From assembly GCF_900231835.1 (NCBI RefSeq), contig NZ_OCTN01000005.1, positions 1-64,000 on the forward strand: DNA of 64,000 nt, read 5' to 3'. Origin of the DNA: Pontivivens marinum. Its GTDB lineage: Bacteria > Pseudomonadota > Alphaproteobacteria > Rhodobacterales > Rhodobacteraceae. The notes under the pieces are model-generated. The model searched no databases, was not told the origin of the DNA, and worked only from the letters and a program-made list of their open reading frames with translations. A program made the position numbers and the translations under genes. Shown here piece by piece: positions 9,281 through 19,119 of the stretch (the first letter of the stretch is position 1; each line of letters begins with the position of its first letter).

Positions 9281-9985
9281 TCAGCGATTATGGGGAATGT
9301 CGCGCAGCTCATGCAAAACCGCCTCGGCCGCGGCGCGGGGATCGGCGGCCTTCCAGATCGGGCGACCAACGACGATATGATCGGCCCCGTTGGAAATGGC
9401 GTCAGCGGGTGTGGCGATCCGCTTTTGATCATCCAGACCGGCACCTGCGGGGCGCACGCCGGGCGTGACGATCAGCTTACCGGTGGATTGGGGCAAGGCG
9501 CGGATCATCGCGGCCTCCTGCGGCGAGGCGATAACCCCGTCGGCACCGACCTCCAACGCGCGACCCGCACGCTCGGCCACCAGATCGGGGATTGCACCGT
9601 CGCGGATCAGCGCAGCATCCAGATCGGACCGGTCCAGCGAGGTCAGGATCGTCACGGCCAAAATCTTGAGGTCGGTTCCAGCCGCCCCTTGCTTTGCCGC
9701 CCGCACAACATGCGGATCACCATGTACCGTCAGGAAATCGAGGTCGAATTGCGCCAAGCCACGCACAGCCGCCTCAACAGTCGCGCCAATATCGAACAGC
9801 TTCATATCGAGGAATATCCGGTGCCCCTGCTCCTTTAGCTCACTGGCCAATGCCAGCCCGCCACCGGTCAACATGCCCAGTCCGATCTTGTAAAAACCGA
9901 CCGCAGGCCCGATCCGCTGGACCATCTCCATTCCGGCGATGGCATTGGGCACATCCAGCGCCACGATCAGACGGTTATCGGTCAT
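9281..9985 (-). CDS. pyrF: orotidine 5'-phosphate decarboxylase
   Basis: PyrF decarboxylates OMP to UMP, the last step of pyrimidine nucleotide synthesis, in the cytoplasm. The 234-residue protein shows the catalytic DMKLFDIG block (K and D array, residues about 60-67), an N-terminal VALDVPN strand and the GADHIVVGRPIW phosphate-binding end. AGGAG lies six bases before the ATG. The gene sits between a DUF3108 gene (62 bp upstream) and dinB, all on the minus strand; no functional link to either is evident. Confidence 0.96.
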   Translation of the reverse strand: MTDNRLIVALDVPNAIAGMEMVQRIGPAVGFYKIGLGMLTGGGLALASELKEQGHRIFLDMKLFDIGATVEAAVRGLAQFDLDFLTVHGDPHVVRAAKQGAAGTDLKILAVTILTSLDRSDLDAALIRDGAIPDLVAERAGRALEVGADGVIASPQEAAMIRALPQSTGKLIVTPGVRPAGAGLDDQKRIATPADAISNGADHIVVGRPIWKAADPRAAAEAVLHELRDIPHNR

Positions 9986-10047
9986 GGCGGGTCTCCTGCA
10001 AATTGGGTCGGCCTCTGCTTAGACCCATGAATGCGCACGCTCAAGCA

Positions 10048-10743
10048 TCAGTTGGTGCGCGTAATCACCGCCCGCCCGAATTCCGAGGGGCCTAAAATAC
10101 GCGAAACCTCGAACTGGTCCCCCTGTAACGGGCGCAGTTCCAGCGTATAGGGCTGCGGATCGCGCGCGACCAAGGTTTCCGTATGCACCTTTTGATAGAT
10201 CACACTGCATGACTGGGTTCCGGCAGTGATCCCCTGCCCCTCGATCCGCACACGCTTGGTCATGGTAAAGCTGTCAAAACTGCGGCTGCAAATCTCCTCC
10301 GCCGTACCGGGCTGGGTCAGCGCCAGCACCGCGGTCAGGAAATCAACGGTGTCCGCCTGCTTGCTCAGCGTCGGGATATCCCGCTCATCCTCATCGCGGG
10401 GCGGCGTGGAAACGATATTGACCGGCGTGCCATCACGATATGCAATGTCCAGACGCGACGCATCCCGCCCGCCGCTGACCTGCACAAAGGCCTGAGGCGC
10501 AAAGCCTGACGGCCCTGTTCGCCCCCCACGGACCGAGGCGGTGAAATCCGACGAGATCAACCCCGCCAGCCCCCGTGCCTCCATCCGCGCGGTGGCGTTA
10601 TAGGTGGTATCTGTAATTTCACCGGCAACATTGGCCGATGCGACCCGCAATCCGGCAAAGGACACGTCGTAGTGATGCTCGAACGGCTCCGCATGGGCCG
10701 CGCCCCCGATCAACATGGCGGCGGTGAACAAAATCCTGTGCAT
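10048..10743 (-). CDS. DUF3108 domain-containing exported protein
   Basis: A 231-residue protein with a clear signal peptide (hydrophobic residues 4-16, predicted cleavage after AHA at residue 18) followed by a beta-rich sequence with the [15 protein letters not shown] start typical of DUF3108. It should be periplasmic or outer-membrane associated; the molecular role of the family is not known. Its start lies back to back with the meaB region: the 5' ends of the two genes are only 115 bp apart on opposite strands. Confidence 0.72.
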   Translation of the reverse strand: MHRILFTAAMLIGGAAHAEPFEHHYDVSFAGLRVASANVAGEITDTTYNATARMEARGLAGLISSDFTASVRGGRTGPSGFAPQAFVQVSGGRDASRLDIAYRDGTPVNIVSTPPRDEDERDIPTLSKQADTVDFLTAVLALTQPGTAEEICSRSFDSFTMTKRVRIEGQGITAGTQSCSVIYQKVHTETLVARDPQPYTLELRPLQGDQFEVSRILGPSEFGRAVITRTN

Positions 10744-10858
10744 CTTTCACTCTCCCTATAGCGGCGCTATGGTTCCACAGAACAATAGGCGCATGGTGAA
10801 CGATATACATCGCCCGCAGGCATCATCTCCGCGTGAGGCAACTATCTTGGAGGGGCAA

Positions 10859-11866
10859 ATGGGGCGACGAGCCATAGATGTCGAGGCCTTGGCCGCTGGT
10901 AACCGCACGGCACTGGCCCGCGCCATCACCCTGATCGAATCGTCACGGCCACAGGATCGTGCCGACGCACGTGCGCTGCTCTCCGCCGTTCCCGACCGCA
11001 CTGCGCTGCGCATCGGGCTGTCCGGCACGCCGGGTGTGGGCAAATCCACGTTTATCGAATCCTTTGGCCTGATGCTGGTCAATGCAGGGCACCGCGTGGC
11101 CGTGCTGGCGGTTGATCCGTCCTCGGCTAGGTCCGGCGGTTCGATTCTTGGCGATAAAACACGGATGGAACATCTCAGCCGCCATCCCGATGCATTTATC
11201 CGACCCTCCCCCTCACAATCCGCGCTTGGCGGTGTGGCGCGCCGCACGCGAGAGGCAATCCGCCTGTGCGAGGGGGCAGGCTATGACATCGTACTGGTCG
11301 AAACCGTGGGCGTCGGGCAATCGGAAACCATGGTCGCCGATATGACCGACCTGTTCGTACTGCTGCTGGCACCGGGTGGCGGAGATGAATTGCAGGGCGT
11401 CAAACGCGGTATCATGGAGATCGCGGACCTGATTCTGGTGAACAAGGCCGATGGCGACCTGCGCGCCACCGCCATTCGCACCGTTGCCGATTATGCCGGT
11501 GCGCTGCGCCTGCTACGCAAACGATCCCATGATCCCGACGGCTGGCCCCGCGCCATGCCTGTCTCTGCGCTGGATAATGACGGATTGGTCGAGGCATGGA
11601 CCGCCCTGCAACAGCTAACCGACTGGCGGCGCGAACAGGGTGTAATTGACAGCGTTCGCCGCAAACAGGCCGTGGACTGGATGGAGCGTGAATTGGAACT
11701 GGGTCTGCGCACGCGACTCGATGCCGATTCGCAACTGCGCGAATTGCTGGCCGATCTGCGAATTTCAGTGGCCGATGGCGCCATTCCGGCAGAGGCAGCA
11801 GCAGATATCGCCCTTGATCGCTTTCTCTCACGCCAAGTAGGGCCAGAAACGGGCGATGCCCCTTGA
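10859..11866 (+). CDS. meaB: methylmalonyl Co-A mutase-associated GTPase MeaB
   Basis: MeaB is a G3E-type P-loop GTPase that loads and protects the adenosylcobalamin cofactor of methylmalonyl-CoA mutase. The 335-residue product has the Walker A GTPGVGKS at residues 56-63, a switch region around [10 protein letters not shown], and the NKADGD base-recognition motif. The open frame extends upstream to 10715, but the ATG at 10859 ([11 protein letters not shown]) has GGAGGGG just before it and matches family length. The mutase genes are not in this window; in related organisms propionyl-CoA or ethylmalonyl-CoA metabolism uses them. Confidence 0.92.
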   Translation: MGRRAIDVEALAAGNRTALARAITLIESSRPQDRADARALLSAVPDRTALRIGLSGTPGVGKSTFIESFGLMLVNAGHRVAVLAVDPSSARSGGSILGDKTRMEHLSRHPDAFIRPSPSQSALGGVARRTREAIRLCEGAGYDIVLVETVGVGQSETMVADMTDLFVLLLAPGGGDELQGVKRGIMEIADLILVNKADGDLRATAIRTVADYAGALRLLRKRSHDPDGWPRAMPVSALDNDGLVEAWTALQQLTDWRREQGVIDSVRRKQAVDWMERELELGLRTRLDADSQLRELLADLRISVADGAIPAEAAADIALDRFLSRQVGPETGDAP

Positions 11867-11993
11867 CGCCCCCGCGCAGCGTGGCTAATGAAACGGCTCG
11901 AAATTGAATGAAGGCGACGGCCCGCCCCGATGGTGTGCGCATCGCTGATCCACAAACTCTCTGACCTGCGGGTCACGGAAAAAGGGGCCAACC

Positions 11994-12281
11994 ATGTCGC
12001 GTCGTTGCGAGTTGACTGGAAAAGGCGTTCTGACAGGCAACAATGTCAGCCACGCTAAAAATCGTACACGTCGTCGGTTCTTGCCGAACCTGAACGACGT
12101 AACACTGCTGTCCGATGCACTGGGCCGCTCGTTCAAATTCCGCATCTCCGCTGCCGCAATGCGCAGCGTTGATCACCGCGGTGGTCTGGACAGCTTCCTT
12201 GCAAAGGCGAAGGAGGGCGATCTGTCCCCAGCAGCCGCAAAGGTTAAGAAGGACATCGCAGCTGCACAAAGCGCTGCCTGA
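11994..12281 (+). CDS. rpmB: 50S ribosomal protein L28
   Basis: L28 is a small basic protein of the large subunit. The 95-residue sequence begins [23 protein letters not shown] and has the alphaproteobacterial C-terminal extension rich in Ala and Lys. An AGGGG ribosome-binding site precedes it and a strong terminator follows, so it is monocistronic, apart from the main ribosomal cluster. Confidence 0.97.
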   Translation: MSRRCELTGKGVLTGNNVSHAKNRTRRRFLPNLNDVTLLSDALGRSFKFRISAAAMRSVDHRGGLDSFLAKAKEGDLSPAAAKVKKDIAAAQSAA

Positions 12282-12308
12282 TCCTACCGATCTAGCGAAC
12301 AGTTCTAG

Positions 12309-12341
12309 AATGCCCCGCAGTTCCGCTGTGGGGCATTTTTC
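12309..12341 (+). terminator. intrinsic terminator of rpmB
   Basis: A 12-bp stem (12309-12320 with 12326-12337, one G.U pair) with loop TTCCG is followed by a T tract. Confidence 0.9.
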
Positions 12342-12442
12342 ATTTTGCGGCTATATGTCAGCCTGAACCAAGGCCCAGCACTATAGCCTTTCCACCATGC
12401 GACCCTACAATATCGGGCACCACAGCAATATCGGGGACAACA

Positions 12443-12862
12443 ATGGCGAAGCGGGTACTGCTCGTATGTTTGGGGAATATCTGCCGCTCACCCGCGGCGG
12501 AGGGGGTTTTGCGCCAGCACGCACCACACCTGCACCTTGACAGCGCAGGCACCGGCGCATGGCATTCCGGCCTACCCGCCGATCCCCGCGCACAGGCCGA
12601 GGGACGCCGCAGGGGTTATAACTACGCCGAGTTGCGCGCGCGCAAGGTACGCGATGACGACTTCACCGATTTCAACCTGATCCTCGGCATGGATCGCCAA
12701 AACATAGCCGACCTGCACGCCATGGCACCCAGCGGAACGACCGCCTCCATCGAACTGTTTCTGGACGGTGCCGAAGTGCCAGATCCCTATTACGACGACA
12801 GTTTCGCAACAATGTTCGACTTGATCGAGGCTAGAGCGCGCGAGCTGGCGCTAATTCTCTAA
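12443..12862 (+). CDS. low molecular weight protein-tyrosine-phosphatase
   Basis: A 139-residue cytoplasmic phosphatase with the CX5R active-site loop CLGNICRS (Cys9 to Arg15) near the N-terminus and the general-acid loop DPYYDDSF near the C-terminus, the two hallmarks of the LMW-PTP family. It could act on phosphotyrosine or on arginine phosphate; no kinase or exopolysaccharide gene is beside it to guide the choice. Transcribed with lepA direction, 63 bp upstream of it. Confidence 0.92.
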   Translation: MAKRVLLVCLGNICRSPAAEGVLRQHAPHLHLDSAGTGAWHSGLPADPRAQAEGRRRGYNYAELRARKVRDDDFTDFNLILGMDRQNIADLHAMAPSGTTASIELFLDGAEVPDPYYDDSFATMFDLIEARARELALIL

Positions 12863-12925
12863 GCTGCATGGACAAAACCACCGTTTCTTGGCAGGTGAAC
12901 GGTTAGACCTCAGATAGGTAGACAG

Positions 12926-14725
12926 ATGACCGACCTCTCGCGTATCCGCAACTTTTCCATCGTGGCTCATATCGACCACGGCAAATCGACCTTGGCGGAT
13001 CGCCTGATCCAGTCGACATCGACGGTTGCCGATCGGGATATGAAGGCGCAGCTGCTCGACTCGATGGATATTGAGCGTGAGCGCGGCATTACGATCAAGG
13101 CGAACACAGTCCGCATCGACTACACCGCCAATGACGGCAATGCCTATGTGCTGAACCTGATCGACACCCCCGGACACGTTGACTTTGCCTATGAGGTTTC
13201 GCGGTCCATGCGCGCGGTTGAGGGGTCGCTGCTGGTGGTTGATGCCTCGCAGGGGGTTGAGGCCCAAACCCTCGCCAATGTGTATCAGGCCATCGATGCG
13301 GACCACGAAATCGTGCCCGTGCTGAACAAAATTGACCTGCCCGCTGCCGAACCTGATCGGGTTAAGGAACAGATCGAGGATGTGATCGGGATCGATGCCT
13401 CGGACGCTGTGATGATTTCCGCCAAAACCGGCATCGGCATCCCCGATGTGCTGGAGGCCATCGTCACCCGCCTGCCCGCCCCGACCGGTGATGCGACAGC
13501 CCCGCTCAAGGCGATGCTGGTGGATTCGTGGTACGATGCCTATCTGGGCGTTGTCGTACTGGTCCGCGTGATCGACGGCACCCTGAAAAAGGGTGAGCGT
13601 ATCCGCTTTATGTCCAACAACACCGTGCACCATGTGGACCGCATCGGCGTGTTCCGTCCCGGAATGCAGCCCGTGGATATCCTTGGCCCGGGTGAGATTG
13701 GCTTCCTGACCGCCTCGATCAAGGAGGTCCGCGATACCTCCGTTGGTGACACCATCACGACGGAGAAAAAGGGAACCGAGGCTATGTTGCCCGGCTTCGC
13801 CCCGTCGATTCCCGTGGTGTTCTGCGGCCTGTTCCCCGTCGATTCGGCGGAGTTCGAGGATCTGCGCGATGCGATCGACAAATTGCGCCTGAACGATGCG
13901 TCCTTCTCATCCGAAATGGAAACCTCCGCCGCGCTTGGCTTCGGTTTCCGCTGTGGCTTCCTCGGCCTGCTGCACCTTGAGGTGATCCGCGACCGGTTGG
14001 AACGCGAATATGATATCGAGCTGATCACCACAGCCCCCTCGGTTATCTATAACGTCTACATGACCGACGGTTCGATGATTGAGCTGCACAACCCTGCCGA
14101 CATGCCCGACGCCGTTCAGGTGGACCGGATTGAGGAGCCACGGATCAAGGCAACGATTCTGGTTCCCGACGAGTATCTCGGCGATGTCTTAAAACTTTGC
14201 CAGGATCGTCGCGGCGTACAACTCGACCTGACCTATGCGGGCAGCCGCGCCATGGTTGTCTATGATCTGCCGCTGAATGAGGTGGTCTTTGATTTCTACG
14301 ACCGCCTGAAGTCGGTGACAAAGGGTTATGCCAGCTTCGATTACCAGATGATTGGCTATCAGGAGGATCAGCTGGTCAAAATGCAGGTTCTCGTGAATGA
14401 TGAGCCGGTTGATGCGTTGAGCATGATGGTCCACCGCACCCGCGCCGACGCGCGCGGTCGCGTGCTGTGCGAAAAGCTCAAGGAACTGATTCCCCAGCAC
14501 ATGTTCAAAATTCCGATTCAGGCCGCAATCGGTGGGCGCATCATCGCCCGCGAAACCATCTCCGCCCTGCGTAAGGACGTGACCGCGAAATGCTATGGCG
14601 GCGACGCCACGCGTAAACGCAAACTGCTGGACAAGCAGAAGGCCGGTAAGAAAAAGATGCGCCAATTCGGCCGCGTCGAAATCCCCCAGGAAGCATTCAT
14701 CAACGCGCTAAAGATGGACAGCTAA
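12926..14725 (+). CDS. lepA: elongation factor 4 (LepA)
   Basis: LepA is a ribosome-bound GTPase that back-translocates or rescues stalled ribosomes and affects 30S assembly. The 599-residue protein has the exact family length, with G1 AHIDHGKST (residues about 14-22), G3 DTPGHVDF, G4 NKIDLP, and the LepA-specific C-terminal domain ending in [17 protein letters not shown]. The gene ends at a terminator. Confidence 0.98.
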   Translation: MTDLSRIRNFSIVAHIDHGKSTLADRLIQSTSTVADRDMKAQLLDSMDIERERGITIKANTVRIDYTANDGNAYVLNLIDTPGHVDFAYEVSRSMRAVEGSLLVVDASQGVEAQTLANVYQAIDADHEIVPVLNKIDLPAAEPDRVKEQIEDVIGIDASDAVMISAKTGIGIPDVLEAIVTRLPAPTGDATAPLKAMLVDSWYDAYLGVVVLVRVIDGTLKKGERIRFMSNNTVHHVDRIGVFRPGMQPVDILGPGEIGFLTASIKEVRDTSVGDTITTEKKGTEAMLPGFAPSIPVVFCGLFPVDSAEFEDLRDAIDKLRLNDASFSSEMETSAALGFGFRCGFLGLLHLEVIRDRLEREYDIELITTAPSVIYNVYMTDGSMIELHNPADMPDAVQVDRIEEPRIKATILVPDEYLGDVLKLCQDRRGVQLDLTYAGSRAMVVYDLPLNEVVFDFYDRLKSVTKGYASFDYQMIGYQEDQLVKMQVLVNDEPVDALSMMVHRTRADARGRVLCEKLKELIPQHMFKIPIQAAIGGRIIARETISALRKDVTAKCYGGDATRKRKLLDKQKAGKKKMRQFGRVEIPQEAFINALKMDS

Positions 14726-14753
14726 GCCATCGCTCGAATCGAAATGAACAAGA

Positions 14754-14781
14754 GGGCGCCCCACATCAAGGCGCCCTTTTT
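14754..14781 (+). terminator. intrinsic terminator of lepA
   Basis: GGGCGCC / GGCGCCC stem (14754-14760 with 14770-14776) followed by CTTTTTCGTTT, the same tail signature seen at several other terminators of this window. Confidence 0.88.
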
Positions 14782-14944
14782 CGTTTAATTAGCCAGTTCT
14801 GCGCCAGCCATAAAGCAGCCGCATAGCAGCCATAGCGCAGCCTGTGGATAAGTCAGCACTAACAGCTAATGCAACTTACAAACTGTAGCTAAAAATTTTG
14901 ATCGGCTTCGATCCAAAGTTACAGTTCTGCAAAGAGAAAACACA

Positions 14945-14975
14945 AAAAAGGGCTGCCCATCGGGCAGCCCTTTTT
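14945..14975 (-). terminator. intrinsic terminator, probably bidirectional
   Basis: Perfect 9-bp stem GGGCTGCCC / GGGCAGCCC (14950-14958 with 14962-14970), A5 before and T5 after, so T tracts exist on both strands. It lies just past the stop of the 100-residue minus-strand gene. Confidence 0.85.
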
Positions 14976-14995
14976 GCACCAGATAACGAGTTTAA

Positions 14996-15298
14996 TCAGG
15001 CAGCTGCCCGACGCTCGCTTTCCTCACGGCTTAGTGCGACCGAAGTCCGGACGCCCTTTTTAACGAATTCCATTAGACCGCCTACGCAACGCTCCGTCGG
15101 ATCGATACCGGCGCACATCAGCACCTCACGACCATCGCGGCTACGTGCCCAGCGTGCAATCACATCTGGTCCGTTTCCATACTTCTTATCATCAGCAATA
15201 GCATCGTCGAGGGCGGCCAACACGACAGCTGCAAACAGCTTCTGCGCGCGGTTACCCTGGTCATTTGACCATGCCTGCCCGTCGAAATCGTCGAACAT
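14996..15298 (-). CDS. conserved-type hypothetical protein (DUF6280-like)
   Basis: The 100-residue product starts MFDDFDGQAWSNDQGNRA and contains VLAALDDAIADD, a GREVLMCAGIDPTERCV segment and a charged end SREESERRAAA. I believe it belongs to a small Rhodobacteraceae family (DUF6280), from memory only. The longer frame from 15394 was not chosen because GAGGAC sits ahead of the ATG at 15298. It is soluble, acidic in the first half, and likely cytoplasmic. A 7-bp inverted repeat 27-53 bases upstream may be an operator. Confidence 0.7.
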   Translation of the reverse strand: MFDDFDGQAWSNDQGNRAQKLFAAVVLAALDDAIADDKKYGNGPDVIARWARSRDGREVLMCAGIDPTERCVGGLMEFVKKGVRTSVALSREESERRAAA

Positions 15299-15324
15299 GT
15301 CGTCCTCGTCTCTTATCAAAATAC

Positions 15325-15351
15325 TACGAACATTGACTGTATACGTTCGTA
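15325..15351. promoter_or_regulatory. operator-like inverted repeat
   Basis: TACGAAC (15325-15331) and GTTCGTA (15345-15351) form a perfect 7-bp inverted repeat with centres 20 bp apart, two helical turns, just upstream of the 100-residue gene. It does not match the alphaproteobacterial LexA direct repeat. A dimeric regulator site is inferred. Confidence 0.35.
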
Positions 15352-15591
15352 AAAAATTCACAGAAGCCCCATTTAGGGCATTGCTGCATTGCAATCAACG
15401 CATGTGACGGGTGCAGCGAATTTATGCCGCAGCGTCAGCGCATTTCGTGCTGGAATAGTATGGAAATAGGCGTTTCGGCGTTAAAATCAAGTATTTTCAT
15501 CGCTAACAACGCCAAACCAACCGACTCTTCGGGATAGCGACGCCTACCCGTTTGCCGTTAACTTGCATACAAGATGGCGGAGCTGATCAAC
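15352..15591. other. non-coding stretch
   Basis: Together with 15299-15351 this makes about 290 bases between the 100-residue gene and the transporter terminator. No credible reading frame, RNA fold with a terminator, or repeat was seen apart from the inverted repeat listed separately. Confidence 0.5.
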
Positions 15592-15628
15592 AAAAAACGG
15601 CGCCGCACAGATTCTGTGCAGCGCCGTT
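15592..15628 (-). terminator. intrinsic terminator of the amino-acid transporter operon
   Basis: On the minus strand a long stem (AACGGCGC...GCGCCGTT with an internal mismatch, about 14 paired positions) is followed by six T (15597-15592). It lies 46 bases past the stop of the ATPase gene. Confidence 0.87.
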
Positions 15629-15673
15629 CTGTAAGTCCACCATCAACCGACGGTAGCCAAGGTAGATTCGCGG

Positions 15674-16453
15674 TTAGTGTCCGAGGATCTGGCTGAGGAA
15701 AAGCTGCGTGCGCTCACTCTTTGGATTGTTAAAGAACTCCTCAGGCTCATTCTGCTCAACGATCTGACCAGCATCCATAAAGATCACGCGGTTCGCAACC
15801 TGACGGGCAAAGCCCATCTCATGCGTTACGCAGAGCATGGTCATGCCCTCCTCGGCCAGCTCGACCATCGTGTCGAGCACCTCCTTGATCATCTCCGGAT
15901 CCAACGCCGATGTCGGCTCATCGAACAGCATGATGCGTGGCTTCATGCACAGCGACCGTGCAATCGCCACGCGCTGCTGCTGACCACCTGAAAGCTGACC
16001 TGGATACTTGTTCGCCTGATCAGGGATCTTAACCTTGGTCAGGTAGTGCATCGCAATTTCCTCGGCCTCGGCCTTTGGCATATTGCGCACCCAGATCGGA
16101 GCCAGCGTGCAGTTTTCCAGAATCGTCAGATGCGGGAACAGGTTGAAGTGCTGGAAGCACATGCCAACCTCGGACCGGATCTTGTCGATGTTCTTCAGAT
16201 CCGAGGACAGCACGGTGCCATCCACAACGATCTCACCTTTCTGGTGCTCTTCCAATGCGTTGATGCAGCGGATCAGTGTCGATTTACCCGAACCGGATGG
16301 CCCGCAGATAACGATACGCTCGCCACGCTGTACGGTCAGATCGATGTCACGCAGAACGTGGAAATCGCCGTACCATTTGTTCATTCCGCGGATCGTGATT
16401 GCGACTTCATCGCTGATGCCGAGAGACGAAGTAGTTGTGTCTGCCATTGTCAT
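15674..16453 (-). CDS. aapP: amino acid ABC transporter ATP-binding protein (AapP/BztD)
   Basis: The 259-residue ATPase powers the general L-amino-acid importer. It has Walker A GPSGSGKS, the signature LSGGQQQR, Walker B MLFDEP followed by TSALDPE, and the H-loop CVTHEM. The open frame runs up to 16552, but AGGGAG lies eight bases before the ATG at 16453 (MTMADTTT), which matches family length. It is the last gene of a four-gene operon, 13 bp after the permease gene, and is followed by a terminator. Confidence 0.93.
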   Translation of the reverse strand: MTMADTTTSSLGISDEVAITIRGMNKWYGDFHVLRDIDLTVQRGERIVICGPSGSGKSTLIRCINALEEHQKGEIVVDGTVLSSDLKNIDKIRSEVGMCFQHFNLFPHLTILENCTLAPIWVRNMPKAEAEEIAMHYLTKVKIPDQANKYPGQLSGGQQQRVAIARSLCMKPRIMLFDEPTSALDPEMIKEVLDTMVELAEEGMTMLCVTHEMGFARQVANRVIFMDAGQIVEQNEPEEFFNNPKSERTQLFLSQILGH

Positions 16454-16466
16454 ATGAACGGCTCCC

Positions 16467-17756
16467 TTAACGATGGTCGGTACGGAGTTTGTTCTCCAGA
16501 TACCGCGAATATTGAGACATGCTGTAGCAGCTGATGAAGAAGAACAGGGCAACGAAGCCGTAGAGTTCCCACAAGATCCCGTTCCAATCCGAATCCGCGA
16601 GGATCGGCTGTACGACGCCTAGCGGGTCATACATGGAGATGATCGAAACGAGCGTCGTATCCTTATACAGACCGATAAACACGTTCACGATACCGGGGAT
16701 CGAGATCTTCAACGCCTGCGGCATGATGATCAGGCGGATAGCCTGCCAGTAATCCAGACCCAGCGAATCTGCTGCCTCGTACTGACCGCGTGGCAATGCA
16801 GCCAAACCACCGCGAACAACTTCTGCCAGATAGGCGGCAGCGAACATTGTGATCAGGATGATAACACGCAGAACCAGGTCGAAGGTCGTGCCCGGAGGCA
16901 GGAAGTAGGACAGCAGCACCGATGCCACAAACAGCAGGGTAATCAGCGGCACACCGCGAATGAACTCGATAAAGCCCACGCAGATCGCCTTGATAATCAG
17001 CAGATCGGATTGACGACCCAGCGCAAGCAGGATGCCCAACGGCAAGGCCAGCGAGATCGAGACGATGCCCAAAATCATGGTCAGCAAGAAGCCACCGATA
17101 TTCCGGCTATCGACCTCCTCAAGCCCCGCACCGAACACACCGGCCAGCGCATCAGCGGCAAAGCCATTGATGAACAACATCCAGATGACCACCGCCGCAA
17201 CCGATGCCAGCAGAGCAATCACCGGAGCCTGTGCAACCAAGGTGCGGTATACACAGTACGCGACAACAACCCCAAGAAGCGTCGCAACCGGCCCACCCAG
17301 AGAACCACCCCAGATCAGCCAGTAGCCGATGAATGGGTAGAGCAGCGTGAAGAACAGCGCCTTCTGCGGCACCTTGTTAAACAGGATCGGCGCAAGCGCG
17401 GGGAACAGCAGAACAAAGGTCAGCAGTGGGCGCCAGTATTCCGTGCTTGGATAAAACCCGAAGAAGAACTGGGGCCAGCGTTCGCGAATAACCGCAAAGC
17501 AAGCACCGGTGCCAGCCTCACGACATTCGCTCAACGAATTGGCGTTCCAGGTGGAGTTCCAGAACCAAGGGACCATACCCTTGAGCACCATAAAAATCAC
17601 CAGAAGGCTGAGCAGTGTCAGAATCGAGTTGAGGATCGAGGAGAACAGATTCTCCCGCACCCATTTAATCGCACCTGTCTCCGCCGCGGGTGGCGGGGAT
17701 GGGGGCAATTGCGTCTCGCGCACGAACGCGATGGTATTAGCGTGCGTATCGCTCAT
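16467..17756 (-). CDS. aapM: amino acid ABC transporter permease (AapM/BztC)
   Basis: A 429-residue inner-membrane permease, long as in BztC. A hydrophobic segment at about residues 37-58 is followed by a cluster of N-terminal membrane spans, then the polar-amino-acid permease domain with the EAA-like loop ([16 protein letters not shown]) near residue 320. It pairs with the second permease to make the channel for glutamate, glutamine, aspartate and related amino acids. Its ATG follows one base after the stop of the upstream permease gene, implying coupled translation. Confidence 0.92.
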   Translation of the reverse strand: MSDTHANTIAFVRETQLPPSPPPAAETGAIKWVRENLFSSILNSILTLLSLLVIFMVLKGMVPWFWNSTWNANSLSECREAGTGACFAVIRERWPQFFFGFYPSTEYWRPLLTFVLLFPALAPILFNKVPQKALFFTLLYPFIGYWLIWGGSLGGPVATLLGVVVAYCVYRTLVAQAPVIALLASVAAVVIWMLFINGFAADALAGVFGAGLEEVDSRNIGGFLLTMILGIVSISLALPLGILLALGRQSDLLIIKAICVGFIEFIRGVPLITLLFVASVLLSYFLPPGTTFDLVLRVIILITMFAAAYLAEVVRGGLAALPRGQYEAADSLGLDYWQAIRLIIMPQALKISIPGIVNVFIGLYKDTTLVSIISMYDPLGVVQPILADSDWNGILWELYGFVALFFFISCYSMSQYSRYLENKLRTDHR

Positions 17757-17757
17757 A

Positions 17758-18972
17758 TCAGCGTTCCTTCAGCTTGACGGAGTTGTTGTACCAGTTGCCG
17801 ACAGCAGAGATGCTCAGCGACAGGCAGAGATAGATCGCCATCAACATGATAACGCATTCCATCTCACGCCCTGTCTGGTTACGCGTAATGTTGCCCAATG
17901 TTCCCGTCAGATCCATATATCCGATGGCTAGCGCCAGCGACGAGTTCTTGGTCAGGTTCATGTAGTTGGAGATCATCGGCGGCACGATCACGCGCATCGC
18001 CTGCGGCAATACAACCAGATTCATGATGCGGCTCGGGCGGATACCCAGCGAGGCAGCAGCCTCGGACTGACCCTTGCTAACCGCCAGAATACCGGCGCGC
18101 ACGTTTTCCGCAACGAAGGCACCCGTATAGAGCGACAGCGCCAGCCACAATGCGATCAGCGAGTTGCGAAGGTGCACACCATCCGTGAAGTTAAAGCCAC
18201 GGAAATAAGGATTTTGCAGGCCAATCGGCGAACCCATCACAACTTGCGCAAGGATTGCAGGAATAAACAGCAGACCGAGGCTAACCCACAGAACCGGAAG
18301 GATCTTGCCAGTCGCCTCTTGTTGCTTACGTGCATAATGGCGGAAGCCGAAAATTGCAGCGATGGACAGCAGCAGGACACCAACCACAATCGCGGAGCCG
18401 CTCTCATACATGATACGCGGAACATAAACGCCACGGTTCGTTATCGCGACGCTGTCCCATAGCATCATGGAGGCATCACCGCTGCGGAACTGTCGGGGGT
18501 CCGGAGGGATCTTGATCATCACGCCCATGGTCAGAACGATCCACAGCAGAACCGGCACGTTGCGGAAACCCTCAACGTAAACAGTGGCCAGTTTCTGGAC
18601 GATCCAGTTATTGCTCAACCGCAACACGCCCATCGTAACACCGATGATTGTGCAGGTAATGCACCCAAGGACGGCAACCAGCAGCGTGTTCAGCAGACCA
18701 ACCAGCGTCGCGCGCCCGTGTGTCATCTGGCTATCGTAATCGATAATTTTCTGGTTAATGTCATAACCCGCGACATTGCCCAGGAAATCAAAATTGAAAT
18801 CCTGACCAGCCTCGGCAAGGTTCGTGACCGCATTGTTCACAAGCCATCCAATACCTACGAGAACGCAGATCAATGCGATGATTTGGATGGTGATAGAACG
18901 ATATCTTGTATCGTAAATCAGCTGACTGAGGCGAAATCCCTCATCAGGCTGTGTGTCGGTCATCGCGGTCAT
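17758..18972 (-). CDS. aapQ: amino acid ABC transporter permease (AapQ/BztB)
   Basis: The 404-residue partner permease; this is close to the size I recall for BztB. Membrane spans are visible from about residue 30 onward, with the cytoplasmic EAA-type loop GQSEAAASLGIRPSRIM near residue 320. A purine-rich AGAGGGG precedes the ATG at 18972 (a second ATG lies three codons in). Between it and aapJ is a stable GC hairpin, which fits the usual excess of binding protein over permease. Confidence 0.92.
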   Translation of the reverse strand: MTAMTDTQPDEGFRLSQLIYDTRYRSITIQIIALICVLVGIGWLVNNAVTNLAEAGQDFNFDFLGNVAGYDINQKIIDYDSQMTHGRATLVGLLNTLLVAVLGCITCTIIGVTMGVLRLSNNWIVQKLATVYVEGFRNVPVLLWIVLTMGVMIKIPPDPRQFRSGDASMMLWDSVAITNRGVYVPRIMYESGSAIVVGVLLLSIAAIFGFRHYARKQQEATGKILPVLWVSLGLLFIPAILAQVVMGSPIGLQNPYFRGFNFTDGVHLRNSLIALWLALSLYTGAFVAENVRAGILAVSKGQSEAAASLGIRPSRIMNLVVLPQAMRVIVPPMISNYMNLTKNSSLALAIGYMDLTGTLGNITRNQTGREMECVIMLMAIYLCLSLSISAVGNWYNNSVKLKER

Positions 18973-19080
18973 ACCCGCCCCTCTTCCCTGGTGAAGCTCC
19001 GAAAATCGAAGCAGTTGGTTTTCGTACGGTGCCCCGGTCTAACGCCGTGGGTCATTCGCAACGGTCCCCTAGATAGTGAA

Positions 19081-19103
19081 GGGGCGCGCCAATGGCGCGC
19101 CCC
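19081..19103 (-). promoter_or_regulatory. intercistronic GC hairpin aapJ/aapQ
   Basis: A perfect 10-bp stem GGGGCGCGCC / GGCGCGCCCC with loop AAT lies 17 bases past the aapJ stop. No T tract follows on the minus strand, so it is more likely an mRNA 3'-end stabiliser or partial terminator than a full terminator. Confidence 0.6.
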
Positions 19104-19119
19104 CCGTAGTCCGTTCAGA

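Noticed and set aside
14801-14860. Short repeats with GCAGCC units downstream of lepA
   Set aside because: Only a few irregular copies of a 6-base word; not a structured repeat or CRISPR.
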